Source of the DNA: JANNBN01 sp031430595
GTDB taxonomy: Bacteria > Actinomycetota > Acidimicrobiia > Acidimicrobiales > JANYDT01
Reading direction: 5' to 3'
DNA length: 64,000 bases
Assembly (NCBI GenBank): GCA_031430595.1
Contig: JANPBU010000010.1
Location: 1 to 64,000 of the forward strand
The position numbers and the translations under genes are program-made. Below, piece by piece: positions 43,227-51,794 of the stretch. Position 1 is the stretch's first letter. Every line of letters starts with the position of its first letter. Below the pieces are notes generated by a model. It was not told where the DNA came from and did no database searches. It worked only from the letters and a program-made list of their open reading frames with translations.

Positions 43227-45071
43227 ATGTCAATACCGTCAACGTCGCCAACCTTAATCACTGCACCGCTAGTTGGCACGGTGGTTCAGGTACTTGGCGT
43301 CGCCACCACCGTCCGTGCCGGAACCGTCGTTGCGGTACTCGAATCGATGAAGATGGAACACGAAGTTCTCGCCGGTTTTGCTGGTGTTATCGACAGCGTG
43401 CTTGTTTCGGTTGGTGACACGATCGATGATGGCCAACCCATGTTGGCAATTCTTCCCGGCGACACATCAGCCATTACCGAGGTGATGGCGTCAGTCGAAA
43501 TTGACCTTGACGACATTCGCTCAGACCTCACGAGCGTGCAGGATCGTCACCAGTACGGCCACGACGAGAAACGACCCGACATGGTCGCACGGCGACGCGC
43601 GACCAGCCAACGCACCGCTCGCGAAAACATTTCCGATCTCGTCGACGCCGATTCGCTTGTTGAATACGCCCCCTTGGTGGTCGCGGCGCAACGCGCCCGA
43701 CGATCGATGCAAGACCTCATTGAACGAACTCCTGGCGACGGAATGGTTGCGGGCCTGGCACGGGTCAACGGCGACCGTTTTTCTGATGATGCAGCACGGT
43801 GTGTTGTGATGACCTACGACTACACCGTGCTCGCCGGTACTCAAGGTTTGCACAATCACCGCAAAAAGGATCGGCTGTTTGAGTTGGCCAACCGGCTACG
43901 CATCCCGGTAGTGCTGTTTGCTGAAGGCGGTGGGGGTAGACCGGGCGACACCGACGGAACCGGCATCGCCGGGCTAGATGGTCCGGCGTTTCGACTGTTC
44001 GCCGAATTGTCTGGGCTCGTGCCGTTGATCGGAATCACCAGCGGATATTGCTTTGCAGGAAACGCCGCCCTCCTTGGATGTTGCGATGTGGTGATTGCGA
44101 CACGCAATGCAAACATTGGCATGGGAGGCCCAGCCATGATCGAGGGAGGTGGCCTCGGTGTATTTTCGCCAGATGCAGTCGGACCCTTCGATAGTCAGTG
44201 CACGAACGGTGTAATTGACATCGAAGCCGACGATGAAGCTCACGCGGTCGCCCTCGCGAAAACGTACTTGACGTACTTCCAGGGTTCACTCTTTGATTGG
44301 GATGCCAGTGATCAACGCGAGTTACGTAACGCTATTCCACCGAATCGGTTGCGCGCCTACGATATTCGTACGGTGATTACCAGCCTCTTTGATGTTGATT
44401 CGGTCTTAGAGCTTCGCCGTCGTTTCGCTATTGGCATGGTGACCGCCTTTGCCCGGATAGAAGGTCGCCCGGTCGGGGTTATCGCCAACGACCCAACGTT
44501 TATTAGTGGTGCTATTGACCCAGACGGGGCCGACAAGGCGAGCAGGTTCATGCAACTTTGCGACGCTTATGACATTCCGATCGTGTTCTTATGCGACACC
44601 CCTGGTTTCATGGTTGGCCCTGAGGTTGAAACGAGAGCGCAGGTACGTCATGCCTCGCGGTTGTTTGTTACTGCTGCGTCGCTCGACATACCTTTCGTTA
44701 CCGTCGTACTGCGTAAGGGGTACGGCCTCGGAGCCATGGCTATGGCTGGTGGAAGTTTTCGGGCCCCGATCTTCACGATTGCGTGGCCGACCGGTGAATT
44801 TGGAGGCATGGGGCTTGAGGGTGCCGTGCGCCTCGGTTACCGTAAAGAACTCGAAGCAATTGCTGACCCCATCGCTCGTGAAGCCGAGTATCAACGCCTG
44901 GTCGATCGTATGTACGAACACGGTTCAGCGATCAATGCCGCGACAGCATTCGAAATTGACGAAGTCATTGACCCGGCCGATACCCGCCATTGGATCATGA
45001 CCGCGTTACGAAGCGTGCCTACGACCCCACCAAGAACCGGCAAGAAACGTCCGATGATTGATACATGGTGA
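43227..45071 (+). CDS. Biotin-carrier/carboxyltransferase fusion of acyl-CoA carboxylase type
   Basis: 614 residues from ATG 43227. Residues 1-80 are a biotinyl/lipoyl-attachment domain with VLESMKMEHEV, whose Lys takes biotin. Residues 105-600 form an acyl-CoA carboxyltransferase of the PCC/ACC-beta type, with GGGGRPGDTDGTG, and FCDTPGF-like FLCDTPGFMVGPE, GYGLGAMAMAGG. It would carboxylate an acyl-CoA using biotin charged by a separate biotin carboxylase, absent here. The fusion order BCCP-CT is unusual against the common BC-BCCP alpha chain. Confidence 0.88.
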   Translation: MSIPSTSPTLITAPLVGTVVQVLGVATTVRAGTVVAVLESMKMEHEVLAGFAGVIDSVLVSVGDTIDDGQPMLAILPGDTSAITEVMASVEIDLDDIRSDLTSVQDRHQYGHDEKRPDMVARRRATSQRTARENISDLVDADSLVEYAPLVVAAQRARRSMQDLIERTPGDGMVAGLARVNGDRFSDDAARCVVMTYDYTVLAGTQGLHNHRKKDRLFELANRLRIPVVLFAEGGGGRPGDTDGTGIAGLDGPAFRLFAELSGLVPLIGITSGYCFAGNAALLGCCDVVIATRNANIGMGGPAMIEGGGLGVFSPDAVGPFDSQCTNGVIDIEADDEAHAVALAKTYLTYFQGSLFDWDASDQRELRNAIPPNRLRAYDIRTVITSLFDVDSVLELRRRFAIGMVTAFARIEGRPVGVIANDPTFISGAIDPDGADKASRFMQLCDAYDIPIVFLCDTPGFMVGPEVETRAQVRHASRLFVTAASLDIPFVTVVLRKGYGLGAMAMAGGSFRAPIFTIAWPTGEFGGMGLEGAVRLGYRKELEAIADPIAREAEYQRLVDRMYEHGSAINAATAFEIDEVIDPADTRHWIMTALRSVPTTPPRTGKKRPMIDTW

Positions 45072-45087
45072 AGCCGGGATATTCCGG

Positions 45088-45579
45088 TTAGTGGATCGTG
45101 GTTACACCGGTCATCAACGACAAGGCATGTGGCAGAACATCAATAACCGCGCAAAGGCATTCCACACAACCTTTGGGCGACCCCGGTGTATTCACGATCA
45201 GAGTCGTCCCTCGGGTGCCAGCCACCCCGCGACTGAGTCGCCCGAGCGGCGCGTTCACGTTTCGGGTCGCTTCGGCCAAACCTGGTGCAACTCGTTCAAG
45301 TACGGACAGTGTTCCTTCAGGTGTCAGATCTCGCGGACCAAAACCGGTTCCTCCGGTCGTCACGATGAGCCCGGCGAAATCAGCCGACATTTCCGTGAGA
45401 GCTGAAGCAACGCTTTCGATTCCATCGGCTACGACACGGTGCTCAACAACATCCCAGGCTCCACTTTCGGTAAGCATCGTTACGAGTGCGGCACCGCTGC
45501 GGTCCTCGCGAACCCCGTGGAACACCCCATCAGATACCGTCAACACCTTCGCATTCCACACGGTTTGATCTGTGCTCAT
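45088..45579 (-). CDS. moaB: MoaB/MogA-type molybdenum cofactor protein
   Basis: 163 residues. TTGGTGFGPRDLTPE holds the molybdopterin-binding loop with the conserved Asp; VNTPGSPKGC is the second family motif. It adenylylates molybdopterin or plays a related step in molybdenum cofactor assembly. It overlaps rpe by 4 bases and converges on the carboxyltransferase gene. Confidence 0.93.
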   Translation of the reverse strand: MSTDQTVWNAKVLTVSDGVFHGVREDRSGAALVTMLTESGAWDVVEHRVVADGIESVASALTEMSADFAGLIVTTGGTGFGPRDLTPEGTLSVLERVAPGLAEATRNVNAPLGRLSRGVAGTRGTTLIVNTPGSPKGCVECLCAVIDVLPHALSLMTGVTTIH

Positions 45580-46247
45580 GAGTTTGCCTTCAACCCAGCT
45601 TGGGCCGCTACACGCAGGGCATGCGCTGCCGACAGTGGGTCGTTCTGGGCAAAAATGGCATTACCCGCAACGAATGCGGTGGCACCAGCCCTCGCACAAA
45701 GAGGTGCGGTGTTCACGTCGACTCCCCCGTCAACCTGAATAACTGTGTCTGTACCCAGACGGACGATTTCTTGTGCCGTCTGCTCGATCTTCGGCACCAC
45801 CGTTGAAAGAAACGACTGTCCTCCAAAGCCCGGGAAGACCGTCATCAACAACACCAAGTCGACCTCACCAAGGAATTCGGCAAATGTCTCGAACGGGGTG
45901 TCAGGGTTCGCAACAATTCCCACCGCGATATTCAGGTCTCTCATTTGAGCGATTCGATCGCGAACTGAGCCAAGTTCTACGTGCACGGAGCACGATGAAG
46001 CCCCGGCCGCAGCGAAAGCCGGAAGGTATTGCTGCGGGTTCGTGATCATCAAATGACAGTCAAGAAACGCATTCGTATGTGCACGTAGCGATTTTACAAC
46101 CGGCGGACCAATCGTCAGGTTCGGAACAAAATGCCCGTCCATCACATCGACATGCAACCAGTCGGTTTCAGGGGCAACCAGATCAATTGCATCACCGAGC
46201 GCAGCAAAATCAGCAGAAAGAATCGACGGGCAAATACGGACAACCAT
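45576..46247 (-). CDS. rpe: Ribulose-phosphate 3-epimerase
   Basis: 223 residues. LSADFAALG, HVDVMDGHFVPNLTIG (catalytic Asp and metal His), CHLM, MTVFPGFGGQSF and VDGGV are all as in Rpe. It interconverts ribulose 5-phosphate and xylulose 5-phosphate in the pentose phosphate or Calvin pathways. It heads the rpe-moaB pair on the minus strand. Confidence 0.97.
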   Translation of the reverse strand: MVVRICPSILSADFAALGDAIDLVAPETDWLHVDVMDGHFVPNLTIGPPVVKSLRAHTNAFLDCHLMITNPQQYLPAFAAAGASSCSVHVELGSVRDRIAQMRDLNIAVGIVANPDTPFETFAEFLGEVDLVLLMTVFPGFGGQSFLSTVVPKIEQTAQEIVRLGTDTVIQVDGGVDVNTAPLCARAGATAFVAGNAIFAQNDPLSAAHALRVAAQAGLKANS

Positions 46248-46345
46248 GCCCTCACCCTATCGACACTCATGACTGACGCAGCCCAAGTCGTTCCGAGCCC
46301 CCTCACCCTCCAGCCCAACCCCAGTCCTACGCGAGGTCGGCCCCG

Positions 46346-46425
46346 CTCAGTTGTCAATTTCGATCTCATTTGGCAGGTTGGAACGTGCCCCAACATGACA
46401 ATCGGCGTCCAAAGTGACAACTGAG
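46346..46425. repeat. Nested inverted repeats in the rpe/reductase divergent gap
   Basis: CTCAGTTGTCA (46346-46356) pairs perfectly with TGACAACTGAG (46415-46425). Inside, GTTGG (46377-46381) pairs with CCAAC (46390-46394). A second TGACAA at 46396-46401 offers a competing partner for TTGTCA. The 245-base gap 46248-46492 between rpe and the reductase holds no gene otherwise. The layout suits a structured leader RNA or a small element end. Confidence 0.55.
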
Positions 46426-46492
46426 AATGGTTCTCGACACCAGCACCATCCCAACGTTCATTGCGAATCTGCACGGAAGGTAGGTTCACACC

Positions 46493-47458
46493 ATGAGAGT
46501 CATTGTGTTGGGGGCCGGAGGGGTTGGAGGTGTCATTGGCGGTCGCCTGCACCAGTACGGGCATGACGTGATGCTGATTGCCCGAGGGGCGCATCGTGAG
46601 GCAATTCACAACCATGGGCTTCGCCTTGAAGACCCCGACCATTCGGTGGTGCTCAACGTACCTGTCGTTGGTTCACCGTCCGACCTCACCATTCATTCAG
46701 ACGATGTCGTCATCCTGGCGACGAAAACCCAAGACGCATTTACTGCGCTGAGTGACCTGCGTCTCGCAGTTGGCGACGTGGACGTACCGGTGATCTGCGC
46801 AACAAACGGGGTCGAAGCGGAACGTGTTGCTTTGCGAAGTTTCAACACCGTGATCGGCATGAACATCATGATGCCAACTGCGTTCCTTGAGCCGGGCGTT
46901 GTACAAGTCATCAGTGCCCCGATCGCGGGCAGCCTCGACCTCGGGCTGGTTCCGACCGGAACCAATCGGGTGACCGATGTACTTGCCGAAATACTGTGCG
47001 GCTCGCAGTTCGTATCGGCATCACGGCCTGACATCATGCGAGCCAAGTATCGCAAGTTGATTATGAATTGCGCCAACGCCGTGGAGGCAGCCTGCGGAAA
47101 GAAGGGAGATGCCGCTCAGGAACTCATTCGGCTCGTGACCACCGAAGCCGAAGAGGTGTTGGCTATTGCGGGTATCGATGTTTCCACCAAGGCAGAGGAA
47201 CACGAAAAACTGGCTCTCATGGTGTACCGCCCGGTAAACGGGAAGCACCGCGGTGGCGGATCGACATGGCAGTCGATTGCGACGGGGCGCTCTATTGAAA
47301 CCGACTTTCTCAATGGGGAAATCGTGTTGATAGGTCGTGAAAACGCAACGCCGACCCCGGTTAACGCTCTAATGCAACTGACTATGCACCAACTCGTGCG
47401 GTCTGGCCAGGGCGTTGGCTCGGTCGATGCGGCGGCGTTACTGAAATTGCTGAACTGA
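46493..47458 (+). CDS. Ketopantoate-reductase-family oxidoreductase
   Basis: 321 residues. The Rossmann start VIVLGAGGVGGVIGGRL and the C-terminal helical domain with KYRKLIMNCANAVEAACG (catalytic Lys) match the ApbA/PanE family, with NADPH as cofactor. The family includes true PanE (pantothenate synthesis) and many oxidoreductases of unknown substrate; sequence alone does not settle which. Confidence 0.85.
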   Translation: MRVIVLGAGGVGGVIGGRLHQYGHDVMLIARGAHREAIHNHGLRLEDPDHSVVLNVPVVGSPSDLTIHSDDVVILATKTQDAFTALSDLRLAVGDVDVPVICATNGVEAERVALRSFNTVIGMNIMMPTAFLEPGVVQVISAPIAGSLDLGLVPTGTNRVTDVLAEILCGSQFVSASRPDIMRAKYRKLIMNCANAVEAACGKKGDAAQELIRLVTTEAEEVLAIAGIDVSTKAEEHEKLALMVYRPVNGKHRGGGSTWQSIATGRSIETDFLNGEIVLIGRENATPTPVNALMQLTMHQLVRSGQGVGSVDAAALLKLLN

Positions 47459-47472
47459 TTTACTCTGTTTGT

Positions 47473-48420
47473 ATGCGAGCTATCCGCCTTCATCAATTCA
47501 ATGGTCCGCTTACGGTCGAAGAAGTTCCTGATCCGATTGTTGCGACCGGCGAGATGATCGTCGAACTCAGCCATGCCGCAGTAAATCCGCTCGATGTTTG
47601 GTGCTGCCAGGGGAATTTTGCCGCAATGACGCCGCTCCCTCACACACCTGGGGTCGAGGGTCTCGGCCGAGACTCGACCGGTCAACTTGGTTTAGTGCAC
47701 GGCATCGGAACCGGTGTTGCTCGGGCCGGAACGTACGCCCAAAAAATCGCAATTCCAGTCGGTGCATGGACGCCTCTGCCGGACAGCTCCATCGACCCCA
47801 GCGTTGCGGTTTCTCTCGCGGTGGCCGGCATGACCGCCCATCAAACTGTTCACCACCTCGCTCGAACGGTTGCATCCGATATTGTGCTGGTGCTTGGCGC
47901 GTCGGGCGGCGTTGGTTCAATTGCCGCTCAACTCGCACGGAACATCGGCGCCACCGTCTTTGGCCAAACGAGTTCTGCCTCCAAGACTGCAGCGGTCGAA
48001 GCAAACGGGGTCGACGAAGTCATCGTCGCAGCCGACGGAGCAGCCCTTGTAGCGGCCCTGGGTGAACGTAAAGTAAGCGTAGTTATTGATGGCCTCGGGG
48101 GAACCTTCACCGCCGCAGCCATTTCCTGTATGAGCCCACGAGGTCGTTTGGTCAACTACGGAACATCGGCCGGTGTCGAAGTGACTCTACAAATGCGTAA
48201 CCTCTACCGAAACGCAATCACGTTGTTCGGCTATACCGGTTTTTTGCTGACTGCGGAGGAAGCGACCGCCACCCTTACCGCCCTGCTGGCTGACGTGGCG
48301 GCGGGTCGCCTCATTGTTCCGATCGATGGCGTGCTTGCGCTGGCCGGGGCGCAGGAAGCACACCAACGAATTTTGAACCGGGCGGTCGAAGGAAAGATTG
48401 TGCTTGATGTAAACCTCTGA
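47473..48420 (+). CDS. Medium-chain (quinone-oxidoreductase-like) dehydrogenase
   Basis: 315 residues. The GroES-like N-terminal domain has AAVNPLDVWCCQGNF, and the NADPH domain has VLVLGASGGVGSIAAQLAR with the GASGGVG motif. No structural-zinc Cys set is seen, so it belongs to the zinc-free quinone reductase group. It starts 14 bases after the reductase-like gene; the pair may share a transcript. Substrate unknown. Confidence 0.86.
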   Translation: MRAIRLHQFNGPLTVEEVPDPIVATGEMIVELSHAAVNPLDVWCCQGNFAAMTPLPHTPGVEGLGRDSTGQLGLVHGIGTGVARAGTYAQKIAIPVGAWTPLPDSSIDPSVAVSLAVAGMTAHQTVHHLARTVASDIVLVLGASGGVGSIAAQLARNIGATVFGQTSSASKTAAVEANGVDEVIVAADGAALVAALGERKVSVVIDGLGGTFTAAAISCMSPRGRLVNYGTSAGVEVTLQMRNLYRNAITLFGYTGFLLTAEEATATLTALLADVAAGRLIVPIDGVLALAGAQEAHQRILNRAVEGKIVLDVNL

Positions 48421-48482
48421 TCCAGCGCGGAGTTCCGTTGCTCGACAGGGTTTTTCTTGTGTAGGGGCGTTACGATCTTCGG

Positions 48483-49493
48483 ATGCGTATTGATGGCTCC
48501 GTCCCTTCCGAACTTGAACTTATTGCCAGCTCAGCCAAGGCTCAGGAGGCCGCCGGGTATGACGGGGTCTGGGTAGCCGAAACCAGTCACGACCCGTTCT
48601 TGCCGCTAGCCGTTGCCGCCGAACACACCGAGCGAATCGAGCTCGGAACATCAATTGCCGTGGCGTTTGCCCGAAGCCCCATGACCCTCGCCGCAACAGC
48701 GAACGATCTTCAACGGTTTTCAAAAGGGCGTTTCATCTTGGGTTTAGGAAGCCAAATTAAGCCGCATATTGAAAAGCGATTCTCAATGCCCTGGAGTCAT
48801 CCTGCAGCACGTATGCGCGAGTTTGTCCTGGCGATGCGAGCCATTTGGGCCTGCTGGAATGAAGGCGAGCCGCTCAAATTTCGAGGCGAGTTTTATACCC
48901 ACACCCTCATGACCGAGTTTTTTAACCCGGGACCTAACCCGTTCGGGGTTCCGAAAATCATGCTGGCTGGTGTTGGTGAACTGATGACTGAAGTTGCTGG
49001 CGAAGTGTGTGACGGGTTTATTGCCCACGGCTTCACCACCGAACGATATCTTCGTGAGGTTTCGATGGGTGCACTAGAACGAGGCATGGCCAAGTCAAAT
49101 CGTAAGCGCGAAGACTTTCAGATCAGCCTCCCCGGTTTCGTGGTCACCGGTACAAACGATGAAACATGGGAGCAAGCCATCGCTGGAACTAAGGGACAGA
49201 TCGCCTTTTATGGCTCAACCCCGGCCTATCGAGGGGTACTCGAACTTCACGGGTGGGGCGACCTTCAAACTGATCTTAACGGGCTATCGAAACGTGGTGA
49301 ATGGAAGGCAATGGGCGAACTCATTTCCGATGACGTTCTTGCGGCATTCGCCGTGGTTGCCCCGGTCGAAGATGTCGCTTCAACCCTAAAAAACCGCTTT
49401 GCGGGGGCAGCCGACCGCCTCAGCATTTACACCCCGTACCGCTTAGCGCCCGATGCACTCGACTCAATCGTTAGCGACCTTCGGGCCGCCTAA
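48483..49493 (+). CDS. LLM-class F420-dependent oxidoreductase
   Basis: 336 residues, luciferase-like TIM barrel. AAGYDGVWVAETSHDPFLPL, LGTSIAVAFARSPM and GRFILGLGSQIKPHIEKRF show the F420-binding landmarks of the family subgroup in mycobacteria and relatives. It would reduce or oxidise an unknown substrate with coenzyme F420. It is the third redox gene on the same strand. Confidence 0.88.
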   Translation: MRIDGSVPSELELIASSAKAQEAAGYDGVWVAETSHDPFLPLAVAAEHTERIELGTSIAVAFARSPMTLAATANDLQRFSKGRFILGLGSQIKPHIEKRFSMPWSHPAARMREFVLAMRAIWACWNEGEPLKFRGEFYTHTLMTEFFNPGPNPFGVPKIMLAGVGELMTEVAGEVCDGFIAHGFTTERYLREVSMGALERGMAKSNRKREDFQISLPGFVVTGTNDETWEQAIAGTKGQIAFYGSTPAYRGVLELHGWGDLQTDLNGLSKRGEWKAMGELISDDVLAAFAVVAPVEDVASTLKNRFAGAADRLSIYTPYRLAPDALDSIVSDLRAA

Positions 49494-49601
49494 CCGGGAA
49501 ACATCAGCGCCCGACCATCCCTCACCAGGAACCATCGCGAAAGCATCACACTGAAACTCAGGCCCATATCTCGACAGCCGATGGATCATTTCAATGTTCC
49601 C

Positions 49602-50363
49602 TCAACTCGGTCGTCGCAAGGACTTTGATAACTTGGCCCAGTGGGGGCCGATAGTCGCCACGATGGGCTGTAGGCAGTCTGAGTCAACTTTGGCGATCCG
49701 TAGTTCGGTTTGACGGGTGATCAATAAGTGCTGTTGAGTGACGGACTCATCACTCAGCCCCGCGTTTTGAAGATCTACCTTCGCCTGTTCAACAACGATC
49801 TGCACCAGCGAGTCATCCCTGCGTTTTGATGGAACAGAGTGAATAATCATGCAATCGGACCAGCTCTTCCAAGATTGTCTGAGTGATGGGTCGTTTAACC
49901 AACGGTTTCGAAGCTTCTCAAGGTCAGTGCGGTATTGGTTGGCGTCTTTTGACGCACCAGCGTTCCGTGGGAGCGTAGCGATGCACCTACGCTGGCTTTT
50001 TGCATAGGCCGATCGCTCGGCCGTCGAAAGATTTACGAATCCTTGCTGATTCGTATTGTGTTGATCATTGTAAAGGGCGAATTCTATACTTGAAGTTGCT
50101 CCGTAACCGAAATTTCTTAAGTCGTCGAGATTCAGGAGTGAAGCGACTGGCTCCACAAAGGTCGGGCTTACCTTGGGTGGCTCTACCGCAGTATAAATAT
50201 GGCCTTCACGACGCATGCAGGTGGATAGGAGGTCTTGCGACTCTTTCAGCATTAAAAAGGTGAACTGCGAAAGGTCATCCTTGACGCTTCTTCTTGTATC
50301 AACTTCGCCGCTTGTGCAAGCGCCCAACATGAAGGCGAGCCACGTGCAGATCGTCTTCCTCAC
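49602..50363 (-). CDS. Hypothetical lipoprotein
   Basis: 253 residues. The signal peptide ends in lipobox LGAC (Cys 15). The rest is a helical, Gln/Asn/Ser-rich domain with four to five Cys, including CMRREG and CIATLPR and CMIIH, with no recognised fold. Its GTG start overlaps the stop of a small upstream frame as GTGA. It is in the AT-richer accessory stretch that includes the next genes. Confidence 0.65.
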   Translation of the reverse strand: MRKTICTWLAFMLGACTSGEVDTRRSVKDDLSQFTFLMLKESQDLLSTCMRREGHIYTAVEPPKVSPTFVEPVASLLNLDDLRNFGYGATSSIEFALYNDQHNTNQQGFVNLSTAERSAYAKSQRRCIATLPRNAGASKDANQYRTDLEKLRNRWLNDPSLRQSWKSWSDCMIIHSVPSKRRDDSLVQIVVEQAKVDLQNAGLSDESVTQQHLLITRQTELRIAKVDSDCLQPIVATIGPHWAKLSKSLRRPS

Positions 50364-50458
50364 GTCTGGCTAGTATCCGGTGCAAGCGGGTTTAGTACTG
50401 CTCCGACTGCAAATACAGTTATCGCAAAGCCAAGCGCGATGCCGAGTCTTCGTTTCGT
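50360..50458 (-). CDS. Possible 32-residue membrane peptide with ACG start
   Basis: A minus-strand frame of 32 codons begins at ACG 50458, just after AAAGGAGG, and ends with TGA overlapping the lipoprotein start as GTGA. From residue 2 the peptide reads KRRLGIALGFAITVFAVGAV, a basic start and one membrane span. No ATG, GTG or TTG exists in this frame. Either ACG is used, or ATG mutated to ACG, or this is chance. The coupling and the ribosome-binding site favour a real or recently lost small gene. Confidence 0.35.
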   Translation of the reverse strand, partial: TKRRLGIALGFAITVFAVGAVLNPLAPDTSQT

Positions 50459-50611
50459 GGATCCTCCTTTGGAGTCAACGGACCTGAGGTCCGAAAGGCA
50501 GGGTTGCCTACTCCTCTTATCGTTTCGGTAGCTTGATAATTGAAGTTGGATTGAGCATGTAGGAATTTTGCACCAATGTCAAACAATGCAATTATTGCAA
50601 ATTTCAAGAGG

Positions 50612-51295
50612 TCAGCCTGGGTTGTCGCTGAGTGCGATGAACGCTGCCTGCACGGGTCCGAGCAGCAGTTCTGCGACACGGAGAGCCACGAAGTCAAGGT
50701 CCGGTTCGCCTGCATCTACCCAATCTTCGAATGCGGTTCTGATCCCATCGGTGAACAGGCCAGCGATGGCAAGCGTCGGACGAGGGCGTTTGGACCGGAT
50801 CGCCTCACGTAACGAATGAGCGAAATGGCCGTCATGCTCACACAGCGCTGGGTGGGCTCGATGCAAGCGCACTAACCCAGCCATCAACATTCGGCCCTGA
50901 GCGTTCGACTCCATCGCCGAAAACACCCGGCCGACCATGTTGGCGACGTCTTCCCAGCCGGTCACATTTTTTGCGGCGCCGCTCAAGCTGAGCGCCAGTT
51001 CCGGTGGGGGAAATGCGTACAACTCACTTTGAATTGGAAACTGGTAGGACAGCCATCGCTCTGACATGCCAATTCGTTCCGCTAAGACTCTGTGCGTCAG
51101 TCTCTCCCCGGAATTCCTCCACCCATCTACAGCAGCCATCCGTGCATGAAGTCTGGTCACCAATAATTTTCGAGCAGCATCGGAAGTGTCAACATCCGCA
51201 ATTACGAATCCGGCCGTCACCACGAGGTCGTCAGGACGGTGGTGCCCGAAAATTGAGTCAGGCACAGGGACTGGAGCCTGACTGTTCGCCCGCAT
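50612..51295 (-). CDS. TetR-like transcriptional regulator
   Basis: 227 residues from ATG 51295, chosen because GGAGGG precedes it by about 11 bases; the frame is open to 51412. LTHRVLAERIGMSERWLSYQFPIQSELYAF is the helix-turn-helix region with the YxF-type end of TetR proteins. The C-terminal helices (GRVFSAMESNAQGRMLMAGLVRLHR) would bind an unknown ligand. It contains a 14-base stretch of the palindromic element at 51108-51121. Confidence 0.6.
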   Translation of the reverse strand: MRANSQAPVPVPDSIFGHHRPDDLVVTAGFVIADVDTSDAARKLLVTRLHARMAAVDGWRNSGERLTHRVLAERIGMSERWLSYQFPIQSELYAFPPPELALSLSGAAKNVTGWEDVANMVGRVFSAMESNAQGRMLMAGLVRLHRAHPALCEHDGHFAHSLREAIRSKRPRPTLAIAGLFTDGIRTAFEDWVDAGEPDLDFVALRVAELLLGPVQAAFIALSDNPG

Positions 51296-51412
51296 CGTCG
51301 TGGGAACCCTCCGAGCACGAAGGCAGACTGAAGCTCCGAGAAGTATGGTTTCGGTGCTCGTGGCAGGGTGCACCCGAAGTGGGTTGGCAGCATCCGAGCC
51401 AGTGGCTTGCAA

Positions 51413-51794
51413 AGCTTTGACTTGCGGCGCTATCTATATCTTTAAACGAATCGACGCCGACCCCCGAACGAGAGCCTCTCGGTAGAATTGCCATAGACAC
51501 CCCCGCACCTGCGAACCCGAACGAGATCGCAGAGTGTACTTACCCAGGTTGACGAAAAATCAAACACAGCTAGCAATAAACATCGGCAGCTACAACCTGG
51601 TGTGGCCAGCTTCGTTTAGGTCACCCAAATCCACCCCTGGAGTATGCGGGTGGCTTTCCGTATCCTGTTGCGGTCAATCGATGATGCCTCACTTGTCGAA
51701 CTCGGCCAGCCTGAATTGGCGCAGTCGTTATTACGCTTGCGAGCACCTCCGAAGCCGTCGGCTTCCGATTAGCAACCGTTGAACCAACGCGTAC
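51413..51794. other. Gene-poor stretch upstream of the TetR-like gene
   Basis: 382 bases. The left part is AT-richer (about 51421-51620) and holds no supported gene. A possible 42-codon frame lies at 51644-51772. No terminator or origin-like repeat is visible. The TetR-like promoter is probably within the first 150 bases, on the minus strand. Confidence 0.4.
51644..51772 (+). CDS. Possible 42-residue protein (weak)
   Basis: ATG 51644 to TAG 51772. The product (start MRVAFRILLRSIDDASLVEL) looks like a regular amphipathic helix followed by a Pro-rich tail. CTGGAG precedes the start. No family is known. It could be a chance frame or a remnant; confidence is low. Confidence 0.3.
   Translation: MRVAFRILLRSIDDASLVELGQPELAQSLLRLRAPPKPSASD

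Noticed and set aside
45072..45094. AGCCGGGATATTCCGGTTAGTG looked like a further copy of the 51-bp element.
   Set aside because: Only short pieces match and the stem is CCGG with six bases between; too weak to call without a profile search.
50419..50715. Minus-strand 98-codon frame before the lipoprotein.
   Set aside because: It crosses the TetR-like gene end and has no likely ribosome-binding site; the overlapping shorter ACG-start frame fits the coupling better.
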